Source: an uncultured Clostridia bacterium (GTDB taxonomy: Bacteria > Bacillota > Clostridia > Christensenellales > CAG-917). Taken from it: 64,000 nucleotides of DNA. Under the pieces are notes generated by a model that ran no database searches, was not told the DNA's origin, and saw only the letters and a program-made list of their open reading frames with translations. The position numbers and the translations under genes were made by a program. Of the stretch, positions 54,819 to 64,000 are shown piece by piece. The DNA lies in assembly GCA_944332815.1 (NCBI GenBank), contig CALVKQ010000005.1:62001-126000 (forward strand). Direction: 5' to 3'. Position 1 is the first letter of the stretch, and each line of letters starts with the position of its first letter.

Positions 54819-55124
54819 CGCGCCGCTCAGCCAAGCGTTCACAGGCGGCTTGCTGCCGCTTGAACGCCGCGGCGCGTCCCCCTGAGCGCCGAGCGCCGAC
54901 GGAGCATTAAGTAGACACGGGCGTAGTGCGCGAGTGCCGAATTCCTCCGCCCGTGCCGGGTTCTCGGTGGGTGCAGTTTTCCGCTTGATTATGTGAGTGC
55001 AAGAAACAAACTTTTTTAAGAGGCGGAAAGTTAGTCCTGCATGATGCGAGGAGTGCAACCCTTTCGGCACGGGGGAGGAAAGCCCGAAGGGAAGGAGGGG
55101 GTTTAATACTCCCATGTCAGGGTG
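54819..55124. repeat. Long conserved repeat block C, copy 3
   Basis: Nearly identical to copies 1 and 2 except for the hairpin (54835-54867). Here it is GCGTTCA, GGCGGC, TTGCT, GCCGC, TGAACGC, an unrelated sequence that folds the same way inside the same CGCGCCGC/GCGGCGCG stem. Confidence 0.75.
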
Positions 55125-55232
55125 CGTGAACCCAATTAAACTTTGTTCCCTACGCCCCCCCCTTTCAGGGGATTGCCCTAATACATTCGAGTGTTGTTTG
55201 CCCCTTCCTTCGGGTTTTCCTCACACAAACAA

Positions 55233-55257
55233 AAACCGCACGTTAAACGTGCGGTTT
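55233..55257. terminator. Hairpin downstream of the GPH transporter
   Basis: AAACCGCACGT, TAA, ACGTGCGGTTT. The A/T runs are short; it probably ends the minus-strand transporter gene. Confidence 0.6.
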
Positions 55258-55288
55258 GTGAGTGTAAACATCGTTTTACGTGGTGTGC

Positions 55289-56974
55289 TTACAGGCGGCA
55301 GGTTATGCCGGCGAGGGCTTCTTCACGGGATATCTCGCCTGCGTTGCAGCGCATCATGAGTTTCACGTCGGAGTCTTTCAGGCGGTACAATTGCAGGATG
55401 CAGACCGCGATGAAGTTGCCTATCGCGGGCACGAGGATGCATGCTATCCACAGTCCGTTGATGGCGGAGTCGGACTGGGTGACCCCTTGTGCGGCGAGTT
55501 CCTTAAAGCTGCTTGCTTGGATGGTATGCCAGCCGAACAGCCCTATGATGGCAAGCCCGAGGGAGCCTGCGATCGCGCTGGTAGCTTTGGCCATCAGGGT
55601 TTGCAGGGAGAAGGTGATGCCTTTTGCGTCGATGCCCGTTTTGAACCTGCCGTACTCGGCGCAGTCGGGCGTGAACATGAAGAGCAGGACGCCTGTGACG
55701 CCCGTCGAAACGGCGGTGAGCACGGAGAGCCCCATGTATGCTCCTGCGTTGCCTTTTGCGAAGAAGAAGATGAGCAGGTTGAAGACGACGGTGCACATCA
55801 GGCAGAATTTGTAGAGGGTTATCTTGTTGATCTTTTTCAGCAGATAGGGCACCCCGAAGGACGCGACGGCGAAGGGGACGGTGGTGATAAAGCCCGTGTA
55901 GAGCACCACCAGTTCGTCGTTGAAGATGTAGTAGGACATGAACACCTGCAAGGAGCCCAGCACGCTGCACCCCGACGAGAAGAGGAAGGCGAAGTAGTAG
56001 ATGAGCAGATACTTGTTGGAGAACAGATATTTGAACATCCTCCGTATGGTGAAACTTTCCTCGGGAGGGGGGATGGTGGAGCGTTCCTTGCCTTTGAAGC
56101 AGAAGGGGAGCATGATGACGAGCGCGATCGCGGAACCGATGATGGCGACATAGAAGTAAGATATGCCCACCGCCTGGCTCACCAGAAGCATGGCGAGAAG
56201 GCTTGCGATGCCGCTGCCTGCCGTGCCGCAGATGCCCTTGACGGAAAGCATCTTTTCGCGCTCGCCGAAGTTGTCCGTCAGCACGGTGACGCAGCCGTGT
56301 ATGGGTGCGTCGCAGAGAGTGTAGACGCAGTCGTGGACGAGATATGCGACGGCGAGCCATGCCAGTTTGCCTGCCTCCGAAAGCCCTGCCGGAATGGCAA
56401 AGAGGAAGATGACCGAGAGGGGTATCGCCACCACGGACATTTTGAGCCAGGGCATGAACTTGTTGCCGCTCTTGAACTTGATCTTGTCGAACAATGCGCC
56501 GAAGATGGCGTCGTTGAAGGCGTCCCAGATCTTGACCGCCAGCATGACGAGGGCGACTTTTTCGGGGTCCATCCCCTGCATGACCGCGAAAGTGGTGAGG
56601 AAGGAGGCGACGAGGGTGTAGATGAGGTTCTGCCCGGCAAAATAAGTGTAGTAACTTATCTTTTCGCCGCCGGGGACCATATCGCCTTTCTGCCCCAGCC
56701 CCAGCACGGATTTTATGAAGTTGAGCGCGGTGTTCCCGGCGCGTCTGAGCGCGCTTTGCGGCATGACGGCGACCGCCGCCCCGTCCGCGCTTTCGGCGGT
56801 TTCCGCCCCGTCCGCGAGCACGGCAGAGCCATCCGCCGCGATTCCCGTCATGGTTTCCGCTGCTTCCCCTTCCGTGCTCTTGCCTTCTTCCGCGTCGGGA
56901 AGAGGGAGCGACGTCGGGATGCCGAGTTCCTCGGGCGCAGCGGAGTCCTGCGCGATTTTGTCTTTTTCGTCCAT
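55289..56974 (-). CDS. MFS transporter, glycoside-pentoside-hexuronide (GPH) type
   Basis: 561 residues. An acidic, Ala/Glu-rich N-terminal extension of about 90 residues precedes about 12 membrane helices. KIWDAFNDAIFGALFDKIKFKSGNKFMPW matches the MelB/GPH cation-site region (WDaxxDPxxG), though Pro after the second Asp is replaced by Ala. FGEREKMLSVKGICGTAGSG and FTPDCAEYGRFKTGIDAKG also fit. It probably imports a sugar with Na+ or H+. GGGGGAT lies upstream of the ATG. Confidence 0.83.
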   Translation of the reverse strand: MDEKDKIAQDSAAPEELGIPTSLPLPDAEEGKSTEGEAAETMTGIAADGSAVLADGAETAESADGAAVAVMPQSALRRAGNTALNFIKSVLGLGQKGDMVPGGEKISYYTYFAGQNLIYTLVASFLTTFAVMQGMDPEKVALVMLAVKIWDAFNDAIFGALFDKIKFKSGNKFMPWLKMSVVAIPLSVIFLFAIPAGLSEAGKLAWLAVAYLVHDCVYTLCDAPIHGCVTVLTDNFGEREKMLSVKGICGTAGSGIASLLAMLLVSQAVGISYFYVAIIGSAIALVIMLPFCFKGKERSTIPPPEESFTIRRMFKYLFSNKYLLIYYFAFLFSSGCSVLGSLQVFMSYYIFNDELVVLYTGFITTVPFAVASFGVPYLLKKINKITLYKFCLMCTVVFNLLIFFFAKGNAGAYMGLSVLTAVSTGVTGVLLFMFTPDCAEYGRFKTGIDAKGITFSLQTLMAKATSAIAGSLGLAIIGLFGWHTIQASSFKELAAQGVTQSDSAINGLWIACILVPAIGNFIAVCILQLYRLKDSDVKLMMRCNAGEISREEALAGITCRL

Positions 56975-57130
56975 GACCGTATCCCCCTTAACGGAAAAAG
57001 TATAATATGCCCGTTCCGATTTAACAAGAGCAAATATTTATGCCTCCCTTTTTTAATGGGACACAAGGGCATATGCTACGGGCGCGCGGTGTGCGCGGGC
57101 GGTGGCGCGCGTGCATAAAAGCCGCGGTTT

Positions 57131-57146
57131 TGCATAAAAATATGCA
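57131..57146. promoter_or_regulatory. ARG box (ArgR operator) upstream of argG
   Basis: TGCATAAAAATATGCA: arms TGCATA/TATGCA around a 4-nt spacer, close to the TGAATAWWWWATTCA ARG box. More TATGCA/TGCA half-sites follow at about 57182-57218. Confidence 0.65.
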
Positions 57147-57226
57147 TAAAATCTCAAAAATTCGGAATATCGATGTATTTTGTGCAAATTGTATGCAAAA
57201 ACGGCGAAATTATATGCAAAATTCGT

Positions 57227-57255
57227 TTGACTTTTGCACGCGGCGGCAATATAAT
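57227..57255 (+). promoter_or_regulatory. argGHCJBD promoter
   Basis: TTGACT (57227-57232), a 17-nt spacer and a perfect TATAAT (57250-57255). The leader is about 26 nt with GGCAGGT before the ATG. The ARG box lies about 80 nt upstream of the -35. Confidence 0.7.
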
Positions 57256-57287
57256 TTTTTCAAATACGCAAAACGGCAGGTATTTTT

Positions 57288-58526
57288 ATGGATAAGAGCA
57301 AGATCAAGAAAGTCGTGTTGGCTTACTCGGGCGGTTTGGACACTTCCATCATCATCCCGTGGCTCAAAGAGAACTACAACAACTGCGAGGTCATCGCGGT
57401 GTCCGGCAATGTCGGGCAGGCGGACGAGCTTGAGGGGCTGGAAGAAAAAGCGTTGAAGACGGGCGCGTCCAAGCTTTACATCGAGGACCTCACGGACGAA
57501 TTCGTGAACGAGTACATCATCCCCACCGTGAAAGCAGGGGCGAAGTATGAGGAATATATGCTGGGGACGTCCTTTGCGCGTCCCATCATCGCCAAGCGCA
57601 TCGTGGAGATAGCCAAGGCGGAGGGCGCGGACGCCATCTGCCACGGCTGCACGGGCAAGGGCAACGATCAGGTGCGTTTCGAGCTGGCGATAAAGGCGTT
57701 TGCGCCCGATATGCCCGTCATCGCTCCCTGGCGCGAGTGGAGCATCAAGTCGCGCGAAGAGGAGATAGATTACGCCGAGGCGCACAACGTTCCCCTCAAA
57801 ATAAACCGCGAAACCAACTATTCCAAGGATAAGAACCTCTGGCACCTCTCTCACGAAGGGCTGGACCTCGAAGACGCCGGCAACGAGCCGCTTTACGACA
57901 AGGAAGGCTTCCTGGAAATGGGCGTATCTCCCATGAAGGCGCCCGACAAGGCTACCTACGTCACCCTCGACTTCGAGCAGGGCGTCCCCGTCGCGCTGGA
58001 CGGCAAGAAGATGTCCGCAAAGGATATCATCCTCGCGCTCAACAAGGTTGGCGGCGAGAACGGCATCGGGCTGCTGGACATCGTGGAGAACAGGCTGGTG
58101 GGCATCAAATGCCGCGGCGTGTACGAAACTCCGGGCGGCGCGATATTGTACTTCGCGCACGAGTATCTCGAAACTCTGTGTCTGGACAAGTACACCGCGC
58201 ACAAGAAGCAGGAACTCGCCATCACTTTTGCGGAACTCGTGTATAACGGGCAGTGGTACACCCCGTTGCGCGAGGCTCTCTCCGCGTTCGTGGACAAGAC
58301 GCAGGAGAGGGTGACGGGCAAGGTGAAGATAAAGCTGTACAAGGGCAACATGATCAAAGCCGGCGCGTGGAGCGAGTACTCCCTCTACAACGAGGAGATA
58401 GCCACCTTCGGCGAGGACAACGTCTACAATCAGGCGGACGCCGCCGGGTTCATCAACCTGTTCGGGCTGCCCATCAAGGTGCAGGCGCAGGTGGACGCCG
58501 CGCTCAAAAACAAGCAGAGCAAGTGA
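57288..58526 (+). CDS. argG: Argininosuccinate synthase
   Basis: Joins citrulline and aspartate using ATP. 412 residues. The ATP-pyrophosphatase loop AYSGGLDTS is at 12-20. [22 protein letters not shown] and the later [26 protein letters not shown] are diagnostic. It is the first gene of a complete arginine set on the + strand. Confidence 0.97.
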   Translation: MDKSKIKKVVLAYSGGLDTSIIIPWLKENYNNCEVIAVSGNVGQADELEGLEEKALKTGASKLYIEDLTDEFVNEYIIPTVKAGAKYEEYMLGTSFARPIIAKRIVEIAKAEGADAICHGCTGKGNDQVRFELAIKAFAPDMPVIAPWREWSIKSREEEIDYAEAHNVPLKINRETNYSKDKNLWHLSHEGLDLEDAGNEPLYDKEGFLEMGVSPMKAPDKATYVTLDFEQGVPVALDGKKMSAKDIILALNKVGGENGIGLLDIVENRLVGIKCRGVYETPGGAILYFAHEYLETLCLDKYTAHKKQELAITFAELVYNGQWYTPLREALSAFVDKTQERVTGKVKIKLYKGNMIKAGAWSEYSLYNEEIATFGEDNVYNQADAAGFINLFGLPIKVQAQVDAALKNKQSK

Positions 58527-58529
58527 ACG

Positions 58530-58618
58530 AGCGCGCTCCGCGCAAATGCGGAGCGCGGCAGCGTTTTGACAGAAAAGACAGTTTAAGGTTCCGAAAGCCG
58601 GCGTAAAGCCGGTTTTGG
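58530..58618 (+). other. argG-argH intergenic hairpins
   Basis: Two hairpins, GCGCTCCGCG/GCGGAGCGC (about 58532-58555) and GCCGGC/GCCGGT-type (about 58598-58616), neither with a clear T-run. They may tune expression of the distal genes. Confidence 0.4.
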
Positions 58619-58636
58619 AATTAAACGGAGGTTGTT

Positions 58637-60010
58637 ATGGCAAAGATGTGGGCAGGGCGCACCGATTCCGTCACCGCAAAAGCCGCGGACGATTTCAACA
58701 GTTCCGTCGCCGTGGACGGCAGGATGTTCCGTCAGGACATCGAAGGGTCGCTCGCACACGCGGAGATGCTTGCCGGCTGCGGTATCATCACGTATGCGGA
58801 GTTCGGTGAGATAGCCGAAGGGCTGAAAGGCATTCTTGCCGACATAGAGTCGGGCGCATTGAAGATAGACCCCGAGGCGGAGGACGTGCATATGTTCGTC
58901 GAAGCGGAGCTTACCGCAAGGATAGGGGACGCCGGCAAAAAACTGCACACCGCGAGGAGCCGTAACGATCAGGTCGCCGTGGATATGAGGCTGTATCTGC
59001 GCGAGGAGAGCGCGGAGGTGGTCGCGCTCGTCAAGGAGTTGCTGCGCGCGGTGCTTTTGCAGGCAAAGGCGACAAAGGAGTTCATCCTCCCCGGTTACAC
59101 CCACCTGCAAAGGGCGCAGCCGATAGTGTTCGCGCATCATCTTCTGGCGTATGCCATGATGTTCGTGCGCGACATAGGCAGGATAAACGACGCGGTGCGC
59201 AGGATGAACGTGAGCCCCTTGGGCAGCTGCGCGCTCGCAGGCACCACTTACGACACGGACAGGACTTTCACCGCAAAAAAACTGGGGTTCGACGGAGTGT
59301 CCATGAACAGCATAGACGGCGTTTCGGACAGGGATTTTTGCGTGGAGCTCATTTCCGCGTTCGCGCTGGTCATGACCCATCTTTCCAGGTTTGCGGAGGA
59401 GGTGGTGTTGTGGACGTCGTCGGAGTTCGGGTTCGTGGAGCTGGACGACGCTTACACCACCGGCTCCAGCATAATGCCGCAGAAGAAGAACTCCGACATG
59501 GCGGAGCTGGTGCGCGGCAAGACGGGCAGGGTGTACGGCGATCTCATGGCGATGCTCACCGTCCTCAAAGGGCTGCCTCTTGCGTACAACAAGGATATGC
59601 AGGAGGACAAGGAGTGCGTGTTTGACGCGTTGGACACCGTGAAAGCGTGTCTGGGCATATTCGCGCCCATGATCGCCACCATGAAACCCCACCGCGAGAA
59701 TATGTACCGCGCGGCAGGCAAAGGGTTCATCAACGCTACCGACCTTGCGGACTATCTCGTCGGGAAGGGGATGCCTTTCCGCACCGCGTACAAGACGGTC
59801 GGAGAAACGGTCGCCCTTTGCATAAAGGAAGACAAGACGCTGGAAGAACTGCCCATGGAGGAGTACAAAAAGATATCCGACCTCTATGACGAGGGGTTGT
59901 ATGACGCCATCTCGCTCGTGAATTGCGTGCGCAGGCGCACCTCCGAAGGGGGCACGGGAGCCGCTTCCGTGAACAGGCAGATAGCGTTTGTAGAGGAGTT
60001 CGTCAAATGA
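58637..60010 (+). CDS. argH: Argininosuccinate lyase
   Basis: Splits argininosuccinate into arginine and fumarate. 457 residues of the fumarase/aspartase superfamily. AGRTDSVTAKAADDFNSSV, TARSRNDQVAVDMRLYLR, GYTHLQRAQPI and the superfamily signature GSSIMPQKKN are present. CGGAGGTT lies 6 nt before the ATG at 58637. The stop overlaps argC as ATGA. Confidence 0.97.
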   Translation: MAKMWAGRTDSVTAKAADDFNSSVAVDGRMFRQDIEGSLAHAEMLAGCGIITYAEFGEIAEGLKGILADIESGALKIDPEAEDVHMFVEAELTARIGDAGKKLHTARSRNDQVAVDMRLYLREESAEVVALVKELLRAVLLQAKATKEFILPGYTHLQRAQPIVFAHHLLAYAMMFVRDIGRINDAVRRMNVSPLGSCALAGTTYDTDRTFTAKKLGFDGVSMNSIDGVSDRDFCVELISAFALVMTHLSRFAEEVVLWTSSEFGFVELDDAYTTGSSIMPQKKNSDMAELVRGKTGRVYGDLMAMLTVLKGLPLAYNKDMQEDKECVFDALDTVKACLGIFAPMIATMKPHRENMYRAAGKGFINATDLADYLVGKGMPFRTAYKTVGETVALCIKEDKTLEELPMEEYKKISDLYDEGLYDAISLVNCVRRRTSEGGTGAASVNRQIAFVEEFVK

Positions 60011-60933
60011 CAAAGATATTCGTGGACGGCAGAGAGGGGACGACGGGGCTGCGCATATGCGAGAGGCTGTCCTCGCGCGGCGGCGTGGAGCTCATCACCC
60101 TTCCAGACGAGAAGAGGAAGGACCCTGCCGCGCGCAGGGAGGCGATACATTCCTCGGACGTGACTTTCCTCTGTCTGCCCGACGCTGCGGCGGAGGAGTC
60201 CGCCGCGCTTGCGGAAGGGTCGCATGCGGTCGTCATCGACGCGTCCACCGCTCACCGCACATCTCCCGGGTGGGAGTACGGTCTGCCGGAACTCGGCTGC
60301 GGCAGAGCGGAGCGTATCGCGGCGTCCCGACGCATAGCGGTGCCCGGCTGTCATGCCTCCGGGTTCGTCGCTTTGGTCGAGCCGCTTGTGAGGGAAGGGC
60401 TTATCCCGAAGGACGCGAGATTGGTGTGCTCCTCGCTCACGGGTTACAGCGGCGGCGGAAAGAAGATGATCGCGCAGTACTCGGCGGCGGACGGCGCGCT
60501 TGCCGCACCCAGACAATACGGGCTGGGACAGCGGCACAAGCATCTCAAAGAGATGGTCGCGCTCACAGGGCTTCGCACCGCCCCGGCGTTTTGTCCCGTC
60601 GTTGCGGAGTTCTACTCCGGGATGGAGGTCACGGTGCCTCTGTTCGCGGAGGACCTTAAAGCAGGCGCGACGGCGGCGGACGTCAAGGAGGTCTACCGCG
60701 CTCTTTATGACGGCAATATAGTCTTCTTCCGTGAAGACTGCGATGAGGACGGGTTCATGTCCGCGTCCGCTTACACAGGAAAGGACAGCATGGAGATCTC
60801 CGTCTGGGGCAACGAAGAAAGGATATTGCTCGTCGCGCGTTACGACAATCTCGGCAAAGGCGCGTCGGGCGCGGCGGTGGAGTGCATGAATCTCACCCTC
60901 GGGCTTCCCCCCGAAACGGGACTGGAACTTTGA
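60007..60933 (+). CDS. argC: N-acetyl-gamma-glutamyl-phosphate reductase (short, type 2)
   Basis: NADPH-dependent reduction of N-acetylglutamyl phosphate. 308 residues, the length of type 2 ArgC rather than the 345-residue type 1. The N-terminus is IFVDGREGTTG. The catalytic Cys is in VPGCHASGF (about residue 115). SSLTGYSGGGKKMI and RHKHLKEM follow. The start is fixed by the ATGA overlap with argH. Confidence 0.95.
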   Translation: MTKIFVDGREGTTGLRICERLSSRGGVELITLPDEKRKDPAARREAIHSSDVTFLCLPDAAAEESAALAEGSHAVVIDASTAHRTSPGWEYGLPELGCGRAERIAASRRIAVPGCHASGFVALVEPLVREGLIPKDARLVCSSLTGYSGGGKKMIAQYSAADGALAAPRQYGLGQRHKHLKEMVALTGLRTAPAFCPVVAEFYSGMEVTVPLFAEDLKAGATAADVKEVYRALYDGNIVFFREDCDEDGFMSASAYTGKDSMEISVWGNEERILLVARYDNLGKGASGAAVECMNLTLGLPPETGLEL

Positions 60934-60934
60934 T

Positions 60935-62158
60935 ATGGAAGAAAAGATAAAAGTGATAAGCGGCGGCGCGTGCGCCGCACAGGGCTATTTCGCCGCAGGC
61001 GTATATTGCGGCATCAGGCGCAACCGCAGCAAAAAGGATCTGGCGCTGCTTTTCAGCAAGACTCCGGCAAATGCGGCGGCGGTGTACACTCGCAATTCGG
61101 TGAAAGGCGCGCCCCTCCGGGTGACCAAGGCGCACGTGGACGCAGGCAAGATAAGCGCGGTCATATGCAACAGCGGCATCGCGAACACCTGTTGCGCGGA
61201 CGGCGCGGAAAAAGCGGAGAAGACCTGCGACATGGTGGGACGCGCGCTGGGCATCCCCAAGGAGGCAGTCGCCGTGGCGTCCACGGGCGTCATAGGGCAG
61301 CCTCTCGATCTTGCTCCGATAGAGCGCGGCATCCCCGAACTTGTCGGAAAACTTTCGCGCGACTCCGCGGACGCGGCGCTCGCGATAATGACCACGGACT
61401 CTGTGTCAAAACAGGCGGCGGTGGAATTCGTCCTGGACGGCAAGGTGTGCAGGCTTGGCGGCATGGCAAAGGGTTCGGGCATGATACATCCCGACATGGC
61501 GACCATGCTGGTTTTCCTCACCACGGACGCGGCTATATCCCGCGAGATGCTCCAAAAGGCGCTCTCCGGCGATGTGGAGAACACCTTCAACATGATGAGC
61601 GTGGACGGCGATACCTCCACCAACGACATGGTGCTCCTGCTCGCGAACGGCGAAGCAGGCAATGTGGAGATAACCTCGGAAGATGACGATTTCCGCACTT
61701 TTATGCGCGCTTTGAACACGGTAAACGTCGCGTTGTGCAGAATGCTTGCCGGCGACGGTGAGGGCGCGACCAAACTGTTGGACTGCGTCGTGACGGGTGC
61801 GGACACGGAGGCGGACGCCAAAAAAGCGGCAAAGGCGGTCATATGTTCCTCCCTCGTCAAAGCGGCGATGTTCGGCGCGGACGCCAACTGGGGCAGAGTG
61901 CTTTGCGCGATAGGTTACTGCGGCGCGAAGGTCGCTCCGGAGCAGGTCGCGGTGACTTTCCGTTCCGCCGCCGGCGCGGTGGAAGTGTGCAGGGATGGTT
62001 CGGGCACGGACTTTTCGGAGGAGCTCGCAAAAGAGGTGCTTTCCGAAAACGAGATAACCATAGAGGTTTCGCTGGGCGGCGGCAGCTGTTCTGCGGAGGC
62101 GTGGGGCTGCGACCTCACTTACGATTACGTCCGTATCAACGGCGATTACAGGACATAG
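60935..62158 (+). CDS. argJ: Glutamate N-acetyltransferase/amino-acid acetyltransferase
   Basis: Bifunctional ArgJ recycles the acetyl group from acetylornithine and may also make N-acetylglutamate. 407 residues. The self-cleavage motif KGSGMIHPDMATML gives a new N-terminal Thr near residue 190. NSGIANTC and ADANWGRVL are also typical. With no argA seen, this supports the cyclic arginine pathway. It starts one base after the argC stop. Confidence 0.96.
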   Translation: MEEKIKVISGGACAAQGYFAAGVYCGIRRNRSKKDLALLFSKTPANAAAVYTRNSVKGAPLRVTKAHVDAGKISAVICNSGIANTCCADGAEKAEKTCDMVGRALGIPKEAVAVASTGVIGQPLDLAPIERGIPELVGKLSRDSADAALAIMTTDSVSKQAAVEFVLDGKVCRLGGMAKGSGMIHPDMATMLVFLTTDAAISREMLQKALSGDVENTFNMMSVDGDTSTNDMVLLLANGEAGNVEITSEDDDFRTFMRALNTVNVALCRMLAGDGEGATKLLDCVVTGADTEADAKKAAKAVICSSLVKAAMFGADANWGRVLCAIGYCGAKVAPEQVAVTFRSAAGAVEVCRDGSGTDFSEELAKEVLSENEITIEVSLGGGSCSAEAWGCDLTYDYVRINGDYRT

Positions 62159-62167
62159 GAGGCGACG

Positions 62168-63034
62168 ATGCGCATAGACAACAGGGAGAGGGCAGAGGTG
62201 CTCACCGAGGCTCTGCCTTACATCAAGAATTACAGCGGCAAGATATTGCTCGTCAAATACGGCGGCAGCGCGATGCGCGATGAGGAACTCAAACGCGCGG
62301 TCATGGGCGACCTGGTGCTGCTCGCGCTCATCGGGGTCAAAGTGGTGCTGGTGCACGGCGGCGGTCCCGAGATCACCGAGATGCTCGCGAAGCTCGGCAA
62401 AAAGACGGAGTTCGTGGACGGGCTGCGCGTCACGGACAAGGAAACCGCCGACGTGGTGCAGATGGTGCTTGCAGGCAAGGTGAACAAGGATCTGGTCAAC
62501 CTGGTGCAGTCCCTCGGCGGCAAAGCGGTGGGGCTCAGCGGCGCGGACGGCGGACTCATCCGTGCAAAGCAGCTCGATCCCAGGCTCGGGTACGTCGGCG
62601 AGATAGAGTCGCTGGACGTCACCCCCGTGACGGATATGCTGGACGCAGGCTACATCCCCGTCATTTCCACCATAGGCTGCGACGCGGAAGGAAACGTATA
62701 CAATATCAACGCCGACACCGCGGCGGCAAGGATAGCCGGGATGCTCAAAGCGGAGAGTTTCATCAACATGACGGACACCGCAGGGCTGCTGGAAGACGAA
62801 AAGGACGAGAGCTCGCTCATCAGCAAGATATACGTCAGCGAAGCACAGCGCATGATAAACCAAGGGCAGCTTTCCGGGGGGATGATCCCCAAGGTGAGCT
62901 GTTGCATAGAGGCGATACGCCGCGGAGTGAAAAAGGTGTTCATCATCGACGGCAGGGTGCCTCACTCCATCCTCATCGAAACCCTCACCGACGAAGGTAT
63001 GGGGACGATGTTCGTTTCGGGCGAAAGCATATGA
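62168..63034 (+). CDS. argB: Acetylglutamate kinase
   Basis: Phosphorylates N-acetylglutamate. 288 residues. VKYGGSAM (phosphate-binding Lys near 29), VLVHGGGPEI and the later GGMIPKVSCCIEAIRRGVKKVFIIDGRVPHSIL are family hallmarks. The last includes the residues that often respond to arginine. AGGAGG lies upstream. The stop overlaps argD (ATGA). Confidence 0.97.
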   Translation: MRIDNRERAEVLTEALPYIKNYSGKILLVKYGGSAMRDEELKRAVMGDLVLLALIGVKVVLVHGGGPEITEMLAKLGKKTEFVDGLRVTDKETADVVQMVLAGKVNKDLVNLVQSLGGKAVGLSGADGGLIRAKQLDPRLGYVGEIESLDVTPVTDMLDAGYIPVISTIGCDAEGNVYNINADTAAARIAGMLKAESFINMTDTAGLLEDEKDESSLISKIYVSEAQRMINQGQLSGGMIPKVSCCIEAIRRGVKKVFIIDGRVPHSILIETLTDEGMGTMFVSGESI

Positions 63035-64000
63035 ACATACGCGAAAAGGATAAAGAGTATATAGCGTCCACTTACTCCCGTTTTCCCGTGCTGCTCACGG
63101 AGGGCAGGGGCGCGAAGGTGACGGACGCCGACGGGAAGACGTATCTCGATCTCGGCAGCGGCATCGGAGTCAACATCTTCGGCTACGCGGACGCAGGGTG
63201 GACGGAGGCGGTGACGGCGCAGCTCAAAAAGCTGGCGCACACTTCCAACCTTTACTTCACCTCTCCCTGCGCGGAACTTGCGGAAGCGCTTGTCCTGCGC
63301 ACGGGGATGAAAAAAGTGTTTTTCTGCAACTCCGGAGCGGAAGCCAATGAGTGCGCGATAAAAGCCGCGCGCAAGTGGGGGGAGGAGCACAAAAGCGCGG
63401 AGCACTTCAACATCGTCACCTTGCAGGGCGGTTTCCACGGCAGGACGCTTGCGGCGCTCGCCGCGACGGGGCAGGAGGAGTATCACAAGGATTTCCTCCC
63501 TCTCACCCCCGGTTTCGTCACTGTTCCGCCCGAGGACGAGGAGGCTTTGGAGCGCGCCGTAAAGCAGAACAAATGCACGGCGATAATGCTGGAAACCATA
63601 CAGGGCGAAGGCGGAGTCATCCCTCTTTCGGAAGGCTATCTGCGGTTTGCGGAGAGGCTCGCGAAAGAGCACGACGTCCTCCTCATCGTGGACGAGGTGC
63701 AGACGGGCATGGGCAGGACGGGCGCGTTCTACTCTTATATGAACTTCGGTCTGGCGCCCGACATCGTCACCTCCGCAAAAGGCTTGGGCGGAGGGCTGCC
63801 CATAGGGGCGGTGCTGTTCGGCGAGAGGACGGCGGAGGTGCTTACTCCCGGGACGCACGGTTCCACCTTCGGGGGCAACCCGGCGGTGTGCGCAGGCGCG
63901 CTCAACGTGGTGAGCAGGCTAACGGACGCTTTCCTTTTGGAAGTCGCAAGGAAAGGGGAGTTCCTTTCTTCCGCGCTCACGGGCGCAAAAGGCGTCCGTT
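63031..64000 (+). CDS. argD: Acetylornithine aminotransferase (3' end cut by window)
   Basis: PLP-dependent transamination to N-acetylornithine. About 323 N-terminal residues are present. YLDLGSGIGVNIFGY, FFCNSGAEANECAIKAARKW, QGGFHGRTLAALAATGQ, LLIVDEVQTGMGRTG and the PLP-Lys motif TSAKGLGGGLPIGA (Lys near 251) are diagnostic of class III aminotransferases. Position after argB makes argD far more likely than an ornithine or GABA enzyme. Confidence 0.95.
   Translation, partial: MNIREKDKEYIASTYSRFPVLLTEGRGAKVTDADGKTYLDLGSGIGVNIFGYADAGWTEAVTAQLKKLAHTSNLYFTSPCAELAEALVLRTGMKKVFFCNSGAEANECAIKAARKWGEEHKSAEHFNIVTLQGGFHGRTLAALAATGQEEYHKDFLPLTPGFVTVPPEDEEALERAVKQNKCTAIMLETIQGEGGVIPLSEGYLRFAERLAKEHDVLLIVDEVQTGMGRTGAFYSYMNFGLAPDIVTSAKGLGGGLPIGAVLFGERTAEVLTPGTHGSTFGGNPAVCAGALNVVSRLTDAFLLEVARKGEFLSSALTGAKGVR

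Overview
The window is about 64 kb of a moderately GC-rich Bacillota (Clostridia-type) chromosome carrying the replication-origin region. The clade is an inference. It rests on the house-keeping set, a tricistronic gerA-type germination operon, a YyaC-type spore protein, a CIRCE-controlled Hsp20 and AGGAGG-type ribosome sites. The mix suggests an uncultured gut-type clostridial lineage that forms or once formed endospores.

Layout. 1-9.4 kb: gyrB (cut by the window edge), two exported Ig-like proteins, hsp20, glmM, galU, a lipid kinase and a nagB with a long acidic tail. 9.4-13.5 kb: a gene-poor 4-kb gap. Its + strand switches abruptly from A/C-rich to G/T-rich at about 10.8-11.0 kb, and ParB sites (parS) lie at the switch. 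I read this as oriC. 13.5-24.3 kb: acetyltransferase, MTA/SAH nucleosidase, sugar-type MFS, rsmG, parB-parA, dnaN, dnaA (inverted, convergent with dnaN), recF and a metal exporter. 24.4-25.1 kb: tRNA-Asn followed by an array of copies of its own 3' end and terminator. 25.1-35 kb: small membrane protein, 1124-aa membrane-anchored repeat protein, CvpA-like protein, ftsH-cysE-cysS, yyaC. 35-46.2 kb: flavoprotein, lepB with an unusual alpha/beta hydrolase, gerA-B-C operon, GtrA-like protein, purC-purF. 46.6-55.2 kb: gdhA, then a TetR-controlled heterodimeric ABC exporter, each followed by dense non-coding repeats. 55.3-57 kb: GPH-type transporter. 57.1-64 kb: arginine operon argG-H-C-J-B-D behind a likely ArgR box (argD cut by the window edge).

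Three themes stand out. (1) The origin is separated from dnaA/dnaN by 8-11 kb, and that locus is rearranged. (2) At least five genes, including dnaA and parA, have a sigma-A-type promoter whose -10 box ends 6-7 nt before the start codon, and a few more have a -10-like box at that distance. This predicts leaderless mRNAs next to genes with strong Shine-Dalgarno sites. (3) Two intergenic islands (48.0-49.85 and 54.3-55.2 kb) hold families of structured repeats. Their stems change sequence but keep pairing, and one copy carries a clean 44-nt insertion of a second palindrome whose relatives occur elsewhere in the window. These islands are the best candidates here for an undescribed structured-RNA or small mobile-element system.

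All calls come from reading the sequence. No database search was run, and family names rest on recognised motifs.
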